Assembly (NCBI RefSeq): GCF_900103415.1
Contig: NZ_FMXB01000004.1
Coordinates: 1-64,000 of the forward strand
Direction of reading: 5' to 3'
Source of the DNA: Methanobrevibacter millerae
GTDB taxonomy: Archaea > Methanobacteriota > Methanobacteria > Methanobacteriales > Methanobacteriaceae
Length of the DNA: 64,000 nucleotides
The position numbers and the translations under genes were made by a program. The notes beneath the pieces are model-generated. The model was not told where the DNA came from. It made no database searches and saw only the letters and a list, made by a program, of their open reading frames with translations. Shown here piece after piece: positions 27,708 to 38,773 of this stretch. The first letter of the stretch is position 1. The number at the start of each line of letters is the position of its first letter.

Positions 27708-29060
27708 ATGTCTAAATGTTTAGATATTAAAATAACCGGCAATCCCTTTGTTGATTCAGGTATTTACGCACTTAAAACAAGATTGGAAAAAGACATCCCT
27801 GAAATCACGGTTGAAGATTTGAAAAGCGAATCAAAAGAAATCTCCAAACTGTATACCAAAGATTCATGGAAAAGGAATATGCACAGCATTTTTCCAAATT
27901 CCGTCTTAGTCAATCCCGCATCAACAAACAAGACCAATTTAAGAGAGCTGTACTTAAAGAATTTAAATGAATTGACAGATTCCATCGAACCTGTACAGGA
28001 CAGCGGTTCCTGCATGGGATGCGGCATGAGAGATGCGAAAAATGTTTTCGCAAAGGATTCAGTTCCTTTAACCGGATCCAAATCATTGACAAATTATTTC
28101 TCATTTGCAAACCCCGGTGCGGATTACTGCCCTGCATGTGCGCTTCTTATGCAGTTTTTCCCATTGACATTGTATCGCTGCGGCGGCAGGATGATTTTAT
28201 TGCATTCAAATTCCCCTAAAGTCATGGAATTCTGGGCCAGAAAGGCAATTGAGGATATTGATTTGCAAATTTCCTCAGGTGAATCTAGCGGATGTTACAA
28301 TAAAGGAATTACAAGACCTACAAACGCAATATTCAACATCATATCTCAGATTATCAAATCAGGACGACACTGGAGAGGTGAAAATCCTTCATTTAACTTC
28401 TATTATTTCACCAACTACAATCAGGGCCCTGAACTTGATATATTCACGCTTCCTACATCTGTATTCACATTCCTAACGGAAATTCCCCCTGACGACTGGA
28501 AAAACTGGAATTTCATAGTTAAAAAAGCCTACAGATTCGTGAAATGGGAGAATGTTGAAAACAAAAAGGATTATGAAAACAATCCGAATACCGTCTTTAA
28601 CAATCTGCTTGAAGGAAAATCAATACTGAAATCATTCTATACGACCAGATTCAAAAGGACTTTCTGCACATGGAAACTTGTCGAATCATATATGAAAGAG
28701 GTTAGAAACATGGATAAAAAGAGAATTGAAGTAATAAAAGACGTTGGGGATAGATTATCCCGCTACATTAAGAATAATGACAGAATTAAAACATTGAATA
28801 ATCTGGAGCAGGCATCAAATTACAATACCTTTAGAAACGTCCTGAGAAAAATCCTAAAAAACAAGATCAATAATGGAGACAATGAATTGCTCTTTACCTT
28901 TGATGAATATGTTATTAGTTTATTTCCCCAAGGAAATACAACCTGGAGAGAAACGCAGGACTTGCTGCTCTTTAGGATATATGAAAATCTGAATGAATGG
29001 TTAATTGAAAACAAATACGTTGAAAACAAAACGGAAGATGAATTACTGGAGGAAGATTAG
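27708..29060 (+). CDS. cas8: Cas8, CXXC-CXXC (Cst1-like) large subunit of Cascade
   Basis: This 450-residue protein has two CxxC pairs, C102-MG-C105 and C141-PA-C144, the signature of the CXXC-CXXC group of Cas8 proteins found in type I-B (Tneap-type) systems. It would recognise the PAM and position Cas3 on target DNA. It starts with a strong AGGAGGT ribosome binding site, the best in the operon. Its stop is immediately followed by the ATG of cas7. The subtype letter rests on the gene order and this motif, not on alignment. Confidence 0.85.
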   Translation: MSKCLDIKITGNPFVDSGIYALKTRLEKDIPEITVEDLKSESKEISKLYTKDSWKRNMHSIFPNSVLVNPASTNKTNLRELYLKNLNELTDSIEPVQDSGSCMGCGMRDAKNVFAKDSVPLTGSKSLTNYFSFANPGADYCPACALLMQFFPLTLYRCGGRMILLHSNSPKVMEFWARKAIEDIDLQISSGESSGCYNKGITRPTNAIFNIISQIIKSGRHWRGENPSFNFYYFTNYNQGPELDIFTLPTSVFTFLTEIPPDDWKNWNFIVKKAYRFVKWENVENKKDYENNPNTVFNNLLEGKSILKSFYTTRFKRTFCTWKLVESYMKEVRNMDKKRIEVIKDVGDRLSRYIKNNDRIKTLNNLEQASNYNTFRNVLRKILKNKINNGDNELLFTFDEYVISLFPQGNTTWRETQDLLLFRIYENLNEWLIENKYVENKTEDELLEED

Positions 29061-30047
29061 ATGTCAATGAATATTTTAGGTTTAATGTTAATAGACGCTC
29101 CCCACTCAGCCCTTAACAATGCAGGATCCGATGCAGGGGAGAGAACGGACAACATAGTAAGAGTGAAAACTATAAGAAAAGGAAGGAGAAGATATCCTTA
29201 CGTTTCAGCTCAGGCATTCAGATACTGGCTAAGAGAAACCCTAAAGGAAAGGTTTGATTGGAAAATGTCACCAATCACCCGTGAATCAAAAATCGCATTT
29301 ACGAAGGCAAATCCTATCGAATACCCTGATGATGACGTCTTTGGATATATGAGAGCGATGAAGAAAAAGGACGGCGGAACTGTTACAAGGATTTCACCTT
29401 TAAAGAATTCTCCCCTGATTTCCGTTGTCGGTCAGAATCCGACTTCAGATTTCGGAGTTATGGCTCGCCATGAAGGAGACCCAGTTCCTTATGAGCATGA
29501 ATTCTATTCAACGGTGTTAAAGGGAATGTTTTCCATTGATTTGACGTCACTTGGGGTCTTTTGTGAAAGCGAAAAGTCAGGATACAGAAACATGCATCCG
29601 AAACTGGTTGAACTTGCAGATGAAAAAGGTTTAATCCATAAGGATGACTGCTGGATGCTTGACGATGAAACGAGAATCGCACGTGCCCAGGATATTATAA
29701 ATGCATTACCTTATTTGTCCGGCGGTGCTAAAAACACTTCCCATCTGACTGATGTAACTCCTAAAATCTTGCTTTTAGCGGCAATTGACAGTGGAAATCA
29801 CATATTTATGAATATCATTCGTGAAGAAAATGAAGAAAGCGTATTTGATATTGACGCATTAGATGAAGTCATAAATGAATATTCAGACATTTTAAAAACG
29901 GACGTTTATATTGGTCTTAGAAAGGGATTCATGAAAGATACTCAAGATAAAATCATTGAATACGCAAAAGATAATGATAATGTCCATATTGGAACCATTA
30001 AAGAAACGACAGATAAATTCTCTGAAGAAATTCCTAAGTTGATTTAA
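29061..30047 (+). CDS. cas7: Cas7 (DevR/Cst2 family) Cascade backbone subunit
   Basis: A 328-residue RAMP-fold protein opens MSMNILGLMLIDAPHSALNN and carries the RYPYVSAQAFRYWLR segment characteristic of DevR-type Cas7. Several copies coat the crRNA spacer. The start codon directly abuts the cas8 stop, with GGAGG in the end of cas8 serving as ribosome binding site. Length is normal and no break is visible. Confidence 0.9.
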   Translation: MSMNILGLMLIDAPHSALNNAGSDAGERTDNIVRVKTIRKGRRRYPYVSAQAFRYWLRETLKERFDWKMSPITRESKIAFTKANPIEYPDDDVFGYMRAMKKKDGGTVTRISPLKNSPLISVVGQNPTSDFGVMARHEGDPVPYEHEFYSTVLKGMFSIDLTSLGVFCESEKSGYRNMHPKLVELADEKGLIHKDDCWMLDDETRIARAQDIINALPYLSGGAKNTSHLTDVTPKILLLAAIDSGNHIFMNIIREENEESVFDIDALDEVINEYSDILKTDVYIGLRKGFMKDTQDKIIEYAKDNDNVHIGTIKETTDKFSEEIPKLI

Positions 30048-30671
30048 ATGAAATTTTTAAGGGTTTTAATCGAAGGATGGACGGCATCATTTAGATACCC
30101 TGCTTTTATATCAGGATTTCAGCCCACTTTGCCTGTCCCTCCCTTAAGCACGATTTACGGATTGCTGTCTTCAGTTAAAGGCGATATCGTCACTCCCGAA
30201 GACACATCCGTGGCTTTCGTTTTTGACTCAGAGGCGAAATCCGTTGATTTGGAAACGATTTATGAATTGAAAGGCTTAACCGGCAATAAATCAAACGTCA
30301 TTAAGCGGGAGTTCCTCTTCAACAATAAATTATACTTATACCTGGATAATCTTGACTTTAAGGAATCTTTTAAAAAGCCTGCTTATCCTGTTCTGCTTGG
30401 AAGATCATCTGATTTGGCATTCATAAAAGAGATTAGTGAAGTTGAGCTTGAAAAGAAAACAAATGTGAAATTAGGAAAAAGCATTCTTCCTTTCGGAACG
30501 GATGGTGCCTTTGGCGTGATTCAGGCTCTTCCAACACATTTTTCCGAGGATATTCCCCGAAAGGCAATGGGAACAAAGCCATATATTTTAATGGACAGGT
30601 TTTTCGAATATTCGGATGAATGCTATTTCGATGACGAACTCGATTGGGGAATCTGGATTCACAAGAAGTGA
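30048..30671 (+). CDS. cas5: Cas5 Cascade subunit
   Basis: This 207-residue Cas5 has the classic start MKFLRVLIEGWTASFRYPAF followed by PTLPVPPLSTIYGLL, where the family binds the crRNA 5-prime handle. It begins right after the cas7 stop, so translation is probably coupled. It is somewhat short but complete for a Cst-type Cas5. Confidence 0.9.
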   Translation: MKFLRVLIEGWTASFRYPAFISGFQPTLPVPPLSTIYGLLSSVKGDIVTPEDTSVAFVFDSEAKSVDLETIYELKGLTGNKSNVIKREFLFNNKLYLYLDNLDFKESFKKPAYPVLLGRSSDLAFIKEISEVELEKKTNVKLGKSILPFGTDGAFGVIQALPTHFSEDIPRKAMGTKPYILMDRFFEYSDECYFDDELDWGIWIHKK

Positions 30672-32831
<2,160 letters not shown>

Positions 32832-32838
32832 TAAACAT

Positions 32839-33119
32839 TTATAATGAAATATGTGATTTTAAGAAAAATCTCCTTTGTTAAATCAGATCTATACATAATG
32901 GGATTGAAATTACGGATACATTGACGATATTTTTCTATCAGGTCAAATAAATCAGACCTAATTAAGGGATTGAAATACAAAATTAGCATAAGAATGATCT
33001 GGATGGAAGTTAAAATCAGACCTAATGGGATTGAAATAATTTAATGGGATTGAAATCGGGTTATGTCACTGGAGGATATCATATCTCAAGTTAAAATCAG
33101 ACCTATAATAGAATTAAAA
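32839..33119 (+). CRISPR. CRISPR array B with leader: four degenerate repeats plus a partial one
   Basis: The leader-like copy occupies 32839-32876. Repeats lie near 32877-32910, 32947-32976, 33009-33037 and 33090-33119. An extra partial repeat (TTAATGGGATTGAAAT) at 33041-33056 looks like a small slip duplication. The last repeat has lost its GGGATTGAAAT end. A further fragment GTTAAAATCAGG at 33153-33164 abuts the next gene. Spacers are about 32-36 nt. As in array A, the repeat centres vary. Confidence 0.8.
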
Positions 33120-33165
33120 AGTATTCAGCATCAAAGACAACCACTACGAACAGTTAAAATCAGGC

Positions 33166-33831
33166 ATGAAATCATCAAAAGATACAACTGTAATTGTCTA
33201 TCATGAATATGACCTCAGAATCAATTTTGAAAATGACTGCATAAAATCAATGTACTGCAACTGCCCTTTTGAAGGAAACTGCAAGCATCTTGCAGGCGTC
33301 TTATATTACGCAGACAATCATCCGGAGATTTTTAAAAGTGACCCGGACATTTACACAGTCATGGACGGCATGTCTTCAGACGAATTAAGGGAATTTCTAA
33401 TTCCCGAACTGATAAACGATTACGAATTATCAAATAAATTCAGATTATTCACAAATCAGGACATTGATGAGGAATACTATATCGAAAAGCTTAAAAACTC
33501 ATGGGACAATTCAACTGAAGTCTTTAAGTTTATTGATGATGACATGCAGTCATTAATTAATGCGGGGCGTTTTGATTTGATATTCAAGTTATGTGACGTT
33601 TTAATACTTATTCTTGATGAGTACAATTATGAGCATATGTGGTACGCTTATGAGAACCTTTGTGAAAAATTGGAAAAGTTAATGTGTCAGTTAATCAGTT
33701 CAGAGTGCAGAAATCAGGCTAAAGAGTTTATGGCTAAAGTCATTTTGGATAGTGAAGATGAAGCGCTCTCTGACGGATTTTCATTTATCTATTCGAAATA
33801 TTGGGACACTGATGCGCTCTTTGATGAATAG
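33166..33831 (+). CDS. SWIM zinc-finger protein, probably 5-prime truncated
   Basis: In this 221-residue protein the SWIM motif C31-N-C33...C39-K-H41 (CNCPFEGNCKH) sits unusually close to the start. SWIM proteins normally carry a longer N-terminal part. Upstream of ATG 33166 the frame stays open and protein-like back to 33118 (KVFSIKDNHYEQLKSG), exactly where the last CRISPR repeat ends. The array boundary therefore seems to cut the gene. SWIM domains bind DNA or protein. The rest is helical and unrecognised. The following genes are close (11 and 15 nt), suggesting a small operon. Confidence 0.65.
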   Translation: MKSSKDTTVIVYHEYDLRINFENDCIKSMYCNCPFEGNCKHLAGVLYYADNHPEIFKSDPDIYTVMDGMSSDELREFLIPELINDYELSNKFRLFTNQDIDEEYYIEKLKNSWDNSTEVFKFIDDDMQSLINAGRFDLIFKLCDVLILILDEYNYEHMWYAYENLCEKLEKLMCQLISSECRNQAKEFMAKVILDSEDEALSDGFSFIYSKYWDTDALFDE

Positions 33832-33842
33832 CTATTTAAACA

Positions 33843-34412
33843 ATGACCAAAAGACATTATATCATGTCAGGTTATGAAATCCGGCTGATGTTATACAGCA
33901 ATATTGAAACGTCAAGAACTGTCCAAATTCCAAAAAGCATTAATTTTAAACAGTTGCATATGCTGATTCAAAAGATTTTCGGCTTTAAGGACTATCACAA
34001 CTACGAATTTCAAATTCCAAGAGAAATTCCCGGCGAGGATGCAGTTGACTTGAACAGCATCAAAAGAACTATAGGCTATGAGGACACACAAAGCGTTATA
34101 ATTTCAGAGGTTTTCGATGAAGATGAAGTGGTTTTATATGTCTATGACTTCGGAGACAACTGGGAAATAGTCGTTCACAAACAGAAGGATATCGACTACA
34201 CCAATAAAACCGCATTAATCACTGATTATAAGGGCAAATACAATCCCCTCGAGGATATGGGAGGCATTTTCGTCTTTGAAGAAATTGTTGAAGCGATTGA
34301 AGAAAATGAAAATTTAAAATATGTTCTTGATGAGTACTGCCTTACAAAAGGGGACCTGGCGAAAATGGACTTTGAAAGGAAATATAAGGTAGGCTCAAGG
34401 CTTAGAATTTAA
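33843..34412 (+). CDS. pRiA4b ORF-3-like protein
   Basis: This 189-residue protein shows the family core: YEIRLMLYSNIETSRTVQIP at the start, FKQLHMLIQKIFGF, then YVYDFGDNWEIVVHKQ with the diagnostic YDFGD and a closing YNPLEDMGGI. ATG 33864 (MSGYEIRLM) is an alternative start. No enzymatic role is established for the family, and it is often found on mobile elements. It lies between the SWIM gene and a helical protein in one apparent transcript. Confidence 0.8.
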   Translation: MTKRHYIMSGYEIRLMLYSNIETSRTVQIPKSINFKQLHMLIQKIFGFKDYHNYEFQIPREIPGEDAVDLNSIKRTIGYEDTQSVIISEVFDEDEVVLYVYDFGDNWEIVVHKQKDIDYTNKTALITDYKGKYNPLEDMGGIFVFEEIVEAIEENENLKYVLDEYCLTKGDLAKMDFERKYKVGSRLRI

Positions 34413-34427
34413 AGGGATGCTTTAAGA

Positions 34428-35354
34428 ATGTTTAAAAGAGGATTTGATTCAAGGGATTTCGAGTTCAATGTTGCAGAAATCAGAAAGTCAGAGTATGACA
34501 AAAATGAGGATTTGGATTTAAGGACTGAAAAGAACGTGTGTGAAATCGTCAGATACACAAGCGAAAACCCGACTCCCTGGGAATGGGGCTTCAATTATGA
34601 TTATGACCCGGATTCATTTGACTTTGCTATAGAAAGGGGCTATCTTGACAAGATTATGCCCGAGGAGTTTCCAAAATATTTCGAAAAGTACTCAAAAGAA
34701 GAGCTTATCATACAGTCACAGTCATTCATCAATCCCAAAACCTCAAAAGAGGACGTTATAAAAATCCTGATGGATGAAGCAGATTACTCATGGATTGTAA
34801 GCGAAAAGGGCTATGAATACCTCGAATCCCATCCACTTTATGCTTTTTTCACAGCCCATCTGATCAAGTTCAACTTGTATGAATTCAAATTCTTCGCTGA
34901 AAAAAACAGCGAGCTTGAAATCGAAGAACTCTGTGACAAATACATCAATTTAAAGCTTGCAAACGCCTTGAGAAAAGGAGACACTGACTGCTACTTATAT
35001 TATATCGATTATCACTACACTTTATCCCTGAAAAAGGAGGATTATGATAGTGCGCTTTATTATCTGTGCCAGAGAATTATTTTCCAGACCAATTCATGGC
35101 TTTTAAAGAAAAATCATAGCTTTCTAGATGAGGCTTATGACAATGAAACATTTTACCTTTCATTCAGGCTAACCAACATGAATCTGGATTTCGATATAAG
35201 GGGCATCTATGATAAGGCGTTTGACGAGTTCAGAATACCCAAATATAGGATCAATCATGAAAAGGTCTATAATATAATGACCAGGCTTGTCAATGATAAT
35301 GAGGATCCGTACCAAATCTGTGCAGAATTGATTGATGAAAGGGATTCAATATAG
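34428..35354 (+). CDS. Hypothetical helical protein with possible SAP-like segment
   Basis: I cannot assign this 308-residue protein firmly. Residues ~85-130 (YSKEELIIQSQSFINPKTSK, then a KGYEYL-type turn) look like a SAP/HeH-type helix-extended loop, a DNA-binding fold, but this is weak. The C-terminal half is helical with aromatic residues. It starts 15 nt after the pRiA4b-like gene and is probably co-transcribed with it. Confidence 0.6.
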   Translation: MFKRGFDSRDFEFNVAEIRKSEYDKNEDLDLRTEKNVCEIVRYTSENPTPWEWGFNYDYDPDSFDFAIERGYLDKIMPEEFPKYFEKYSKEELIIQSQSFINPKTSKEDVIKILMDEADYSWIVSEKGYEYLESHPLYAFFTAHLIKFNLYEFKFFAEKNSELEIEELCDKYINLKLANALRKGDTDCYLYYIDYHYTLSLKKEDYDSALYYLCQRIIFQTNSWLLKKNHSFLDEAYDNETFYLSFRLTNMNLDFDIRGIYDKAFDEFRIPKYRINHEKVYNIMTRLVNDNEDPYQICAELIDERDSI

Positions 35355-35510
35355 GCCGTACATTGGTTAATTATAAACTTCACTGCACCATTTATTTAAA
35401 ATGAAATGTCAATTAATTATTCATCAATCAATTATCAAAATTCATCGAATCATCACACCATAATTCAATTTAACGGCATGAAAAATTTAATTATCCGTTG
35501 AAACACATAT

Positions 35511-36078
35511 ATGTTCATGAAAGGCTATGACGTTAAAATCCGCCTGGACGATTTCAGGCCGATTACGTGGAGAGACATGATAATTCCGGAAAAAATTACA
35601 TTTAAAGAGCTTGACAGGATAATTAAAATCACGTATGGCTTTTTGGGTTATCATTTATCTGCGTTTACATTTAAGGACAGCGACATTGAAATCCTTGATT
35701 TGTCCAATGATATCGTGGCGGCAAATGAAGCGAAGGATATGAATGAGACATATATCGATGAGTATTTCCAAAATGAAAAGAAGATTTTTTTATGAATACG
35801 ACTTTGGAGACGGGTGGGCCTTTACGATTGAAATCAAAAAAATCGTTGACTATGACAGGGATTATCCGACGATAAAAAGATTCAAGGGGGATTATAACCC
35901 TATTGAAGACTGCGGCGGTGTTTACGGACTTGAACTGATACTTTATTATAAGGACCATCCCGATGAAGCTCCAGACATATATCTGGAACAGATTAACCTT
36001 TTGGAAAAATTCAATCAGGAAGACATTCAGGACAGGCTGGAGGATTTCAAATCAGATAATGATTTTTTCCTACTTTAA
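35511..36078 (+). pseudogene. pRiA4b ORF-3-like gene broken by a +1 shift in a T7 run
   Basis: The first frame (35511-35795) gives the family N-terminus (MKGYDVKIRLDDFRPITWRD). The rest of the family (YEYDFGDGWAFTIEIKKIVD, YNPIEDCGGV) continues in the next frame to 36078. Removing one T from 35785-35791 joins YFQNEKKIF to YEYDFGDGW without loss. ATG 35517 may be the real start. It is either a recent pseudogene or a homopolymer error in the assembly. Confidence 0.75.
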
Positions 36079-36081
36079 ATC

Positions 36082-36420
36082 CTATTCTATCAAAAGATGA
36101 TGAGTTAAACCATTAGCAGAACCCTGAGAGATTATCTGAGCCTGATAGTTATCCATGTCATCAATTGCCTAAAATCTGCTTTCGTCCTCGGCAGGGTAAG
36201 GGTTTTCTTCACGATATTGCATCTGGCTTTCATGAAATGCCCAGTCCTCGCCACTTACACCGGCATGCTTGTCATTACTGCCGGTACGGGTGGTATTTAA
36301 AGCTTTTGTGCTTGAACTTGGTGTATTGGAGGCAGTTTCATTGGCGGTGGAATTATCGGTGAACTTCACTGAAGACACTATCTTTTTAAGCGGGTCAAGA
36401 TTCTTGCAGACAGCGACCAT
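36082..36420 (-). pseudogene. Remnant of a Ser/Thr-linker protein with an in-frame TAG
   Basis: An 83-residue frame from ATG 36420 holds a Ser/Thr/Asn-rich linker and GEDWAFHESQMQYREENPYP. It stops at a TAG (36169-36171), but the same frame continues AIDDMDNYQAQIISQGSANG up to a second TAG at 36082. A single change (GAG or AAG to TAG) explains the break. The N-terminus, where a secreted protein would have its signal, is missing. The flank 36421-36696 shows no gene. Confidence 0.4.
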
Positions 36421-36696
36421 GTTGTCATGTGCAATTAATCATATCCGGGAGAGTTTCAGTTAAAGGCCATGAAAAAGTTAATTAACGATTAAAACAAATT
36501 ATGATTATTAATGCAGTCATATCGGTGAGCCAAAGTAAAAATGGTCAAAAAAAAAACAGCTTATGCACAACATTAACCAAAGATTGATACATCATTGCAT
36601 ATAATTAACAAACACCGGAAGCGAGTGAAAATGCTGGGAAAAACAGGAAAAATCATACTAAATGTATAAATATAACTTGCCCACATATAATTAATT

Positions 36697-36718
36697 GCAG
36701 TAGAATTCTTTCTATTGC
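36697..36718. other. Hairpin with nine-pair stem
   Basis: GCAGTAGAA pairs with TTTCTATTGC (one G-T pair) around a short TTC loop. It lies 13 nt before a longer inverted repeat. A TATA-like run near 36664-36672 precedes it, so a short structured transcript is possible but unproven. Confidence 0.35.
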
Positions 36719-36731
36719 GTCAGGCTGTATT

Positions 36732-36801
36732 AAAAAAAGGATGATGGAAAAAATGGCTAGTTGTCATTCATAGTCATTATCACCTATCATCCTTTTTTTT
36801 T
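36732..36801. terminator. Bidirectional terminator-like inverted repeat
   Basis: AAAAAAAGGATGAT at 36732-36745 is fully complementary to ATCATCCTTTTTTT at 36786-36799, with a 40-nt loop. Read on the minus strand, it follows the stop of the glutamate-synthase gene by about 40 nt and ends in a T-run. Read on the plus strand, it also ends in T9. Confidence 0.6.
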
Positions 36802-36840
36802 ACTTTATACTTTTTTTGCGTTTCAAAATGAAATGATGAT

Positions 36841-38220
36841 TTAAACGTGTTTTATATCTGTATGATTGGATATTTCAGAATTTATCGTTGCCAGGTCATT
36901 AATGTTCAAGTCATGTACATCATTGTGTCCGGTTATTCTTGCGAATGTTTTAAGCTCTTCTGTTGATACTTTAAGGTAGTTTTCCACTCTTTTTGCCGCA
37001 TGGTCAATCTTCAGCCTTTCGCGCAGTTCCTCATCCTGGGTTGCAACGCCGACAGGGCACTGGCCGGTGTGGCAGATTCTGTACTGCTGGCAGGCGGCCG
37101 CAATCAGGGCGCCGGTTCCGACGGCTATGGCATCAGCACCAAGGGCAAGGGCTTTTGCAAAGTCGGATGACAGCCTCAGTCCTCCGGTGATTACCAGATC
37201 CATTTCGCTTCCCTTTTCATCAAGGTACTTTCTTGCCCTTGAAAGCGCGTAAACGGTGGGAACTGATGTGGAATCATTCACTATTTTCGGACTTGCTCCG
37301 GTTGAGCCTCCACGCCCGTCAATCGTCACGAAATCCGCTCCGGAATATATTGCGTATTCCAAATCGTCCTCGATTCTTCCGGCAGCAAGCTTTAACCCGA
37401 TTGGCCTTCCGCCGGACCTTTCACGCAGCTCATCAACAAGATTCTTCAAGTCATCTGCGGAATCAATCCCCGGAAGAGTTGCGGGGGAGTGTATGTTTTT
37501 GCCTTCAGGCTTTCCCCTGATTTCTGCAATCTCGCCGGTGACCTTTTCGCCCTGAAGCTGTCCTCCAAGACCCGGCTTTGTTGCCTGGCCTATCTTGATT
37601 TCGATTGCATCGCAGCTTCTTAGGTTCTCATCGGTTACGCTATAGCGATTGGGAACGTATTCGAATATGTATCTGTATGCATTTTCCTTTTCGGCGGGAA
37701 GTATTCCTCCTTCCCCTGATGCCTGTGCCGTTGCAACAGCGGCGCTTCCCTTTGCAAGGGCAATTTTTGTTTCCCTTGAAAGGGCGCCGAATGACATGTG
37801 TGTTATATAGACGGGTGTTTCAATCACCATCGGCTTTTCGGCATTTTTGCCGATTACGGTTTGCGTATTCACCTCAACGTCGCCTTCCAGAGGATGGGGG
37901 TTCAGCTGACAGCCCATTATCAGGATGTCATCCCAGTTAGGCATATTGAGCTTTGTTCCCATTGCGGAGACAATAGTTTCACCGGTAACTGCCATTTCAT
38001 GAATCATATCCATTGCCCTTAGGCTTTCATCGCTTTTTGCAAATTCCTTGGGGTATGAAAGCTCACCGGCTGAAACTTCACCTAATGCTTCGCTTTCGCT
38101 GATTTCAACAAAGTTGGAGATGTCCTGCCTGCAGACGGGACAGCTTTCCAAATCCTCAAGAGGAATGCCTGTGGCTTCCTCGTCATGGACGTATCCGCAA
38201 ATCAAACATTTGTATATCAT
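36841..38220 (-). CDS. Glutamate synthase-domain protein with N-terminal rubredoxin domain
   Basis: This 459-residue enzyme has a rubredoxin-like domain at residues 1-35 (C5-LI-C8-G, C27-PV-C30). The FMN-binding glutamate synthase barrel follows (LGGQLQGEKVTGEIAEIRG, DFVTIDGRGGSTGASP, ITGGLRLSSDFAKALALGAD), and the cluster-binding CxxxxxCHTGxCPVG lies near 355-375. This architecture is that of archaeal GltB-like FMN proteins, which probably pass electrons through the rubredoxin iron and an Fe-S cluster. It lacks an amidotransferase domain, so the precise reaction is uncertain. It is the most GC-rich gene of the window and looks like core genome. The promoter is divergent from that of the 38276 gene. 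Confidence 0.88.
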   Translation of the reverse strand: MIYKCLICGYVHDEEATGIPLEDLESCPVCRQDISNFVEISESEALGEVSAGELSYPKEFAKSDESLRAMDMIHEMAVTGETIVSAMGTKLNMPNWDDILIMGCQLNPHPLEGDVEVNTQTVIGKNAEKPMVIETPVYITHMSFGALSRETKIALAKGSAAVATAQASGEGGILPAEKENAYRYIFEYVPNRYSVTDENLRSCDAIEIKIGQATKPGLGGQLQGEKVTGEIAEIRGKPEGKNIHSPATLPGIDSADDLKNLVDELRERSGGRPIGLKLAAGRIEDDLEYAIYSGADFVTIDGRGGSTGASPKIVNDSTSVPTVYALSRARKYLDEKGSEMDLVITGGLRLSSDFAKALALGADAIAVGTGALIAAACQQYRICHTGQCPVGVATQDEELRERLKIDHAAKRVENYLKVSTEELKTFARITGHNDVHDLNINDLATINSEISNHTDIKHV

Positions 38221-38275
38221 AGTATTATCTCTGTAATTCTCATCTGATTTATAGTTTTTGGGGTAATCTATTTTA

Positions 38276-38758
38276 ATGCCAATTTACCAATATTTAACTA
38301 TGGTCAAGAGTTGCAAATACTGTGGGGCTGAACTCAGCGAGGATACGCTTTTCTGTCCCAAATGCGGAAATTACATAAAAAGAAAAGAGGCCGATAAGTC
38401 ATCCCCGGTCAAGTGGATTTTAATAGCTATCGCATGCATGCTCCTAGTCGTGGCTGCGGGGATGCTGATTGCAACCAACAATTCAAAGACCCAGACGGCC
38501 CTTACGATGCAGTCCGATTCGAATCTGGATGCATCAAACGAGTATGTCGTCTACTTATGCGACGAGAACAACAATACGCTTGCAGACAAGTTCATCGTCG
38601 TTGAAATAAATGAAAACTCATATACGTTAATGACCGACGAGAACGGCTTTGCTTCAATCAACCTGACGGTCGGCGAAGGATCATATCAGGTGAATTCATA
38701 TTTCAAGGGTGACGACAAGTACGCAGAGTCCCATACCTCAGACATCATTATCAAATAG
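38276..38758 (+). CDS. Membrane protein with cytoplasmic zinc ribbon and C-terminal Ig-like region
   Basis: This protein of 160 residues has a zinc ribbon CKYCGAELSEDTLFCPKC, then one hydrophobic helix (WILIAIACMLLVVAAGMLIA), then a beta-rich extracellular tail with an ENGFASINLTVGEGSYQV pattern like that of the adhesin repeats. ATG 38300, right before the zinc ribbon, is a reasonable alternative start. It may connect the surface to a cytoplasmic partner, which is inference from topology. Confidence 0.7.
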   Translation: MPIYQYLTMVKSCKYCGAELSEDTLFCPKCGNYIKRKEADKSSPVKWILIAIACMLLVVAAGMLIATNNSKTQTALTMQSDSNLDASNEYVVYLCDENNNTLADKFIVVEINENSYTLMTDENGFASINLTVGEGSYQVNSYFKGDDKYAESHTSDIIIK

Positions 38759-38773
38759 GGAGAGATTTTTAAA

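Noticed and set aside
36169-36171. TAG as a pyrrolysine codon
   Set aside because: No pyrrolysine machinery is visible, the group is not known to use it, and the gene is also truncated at the other end.
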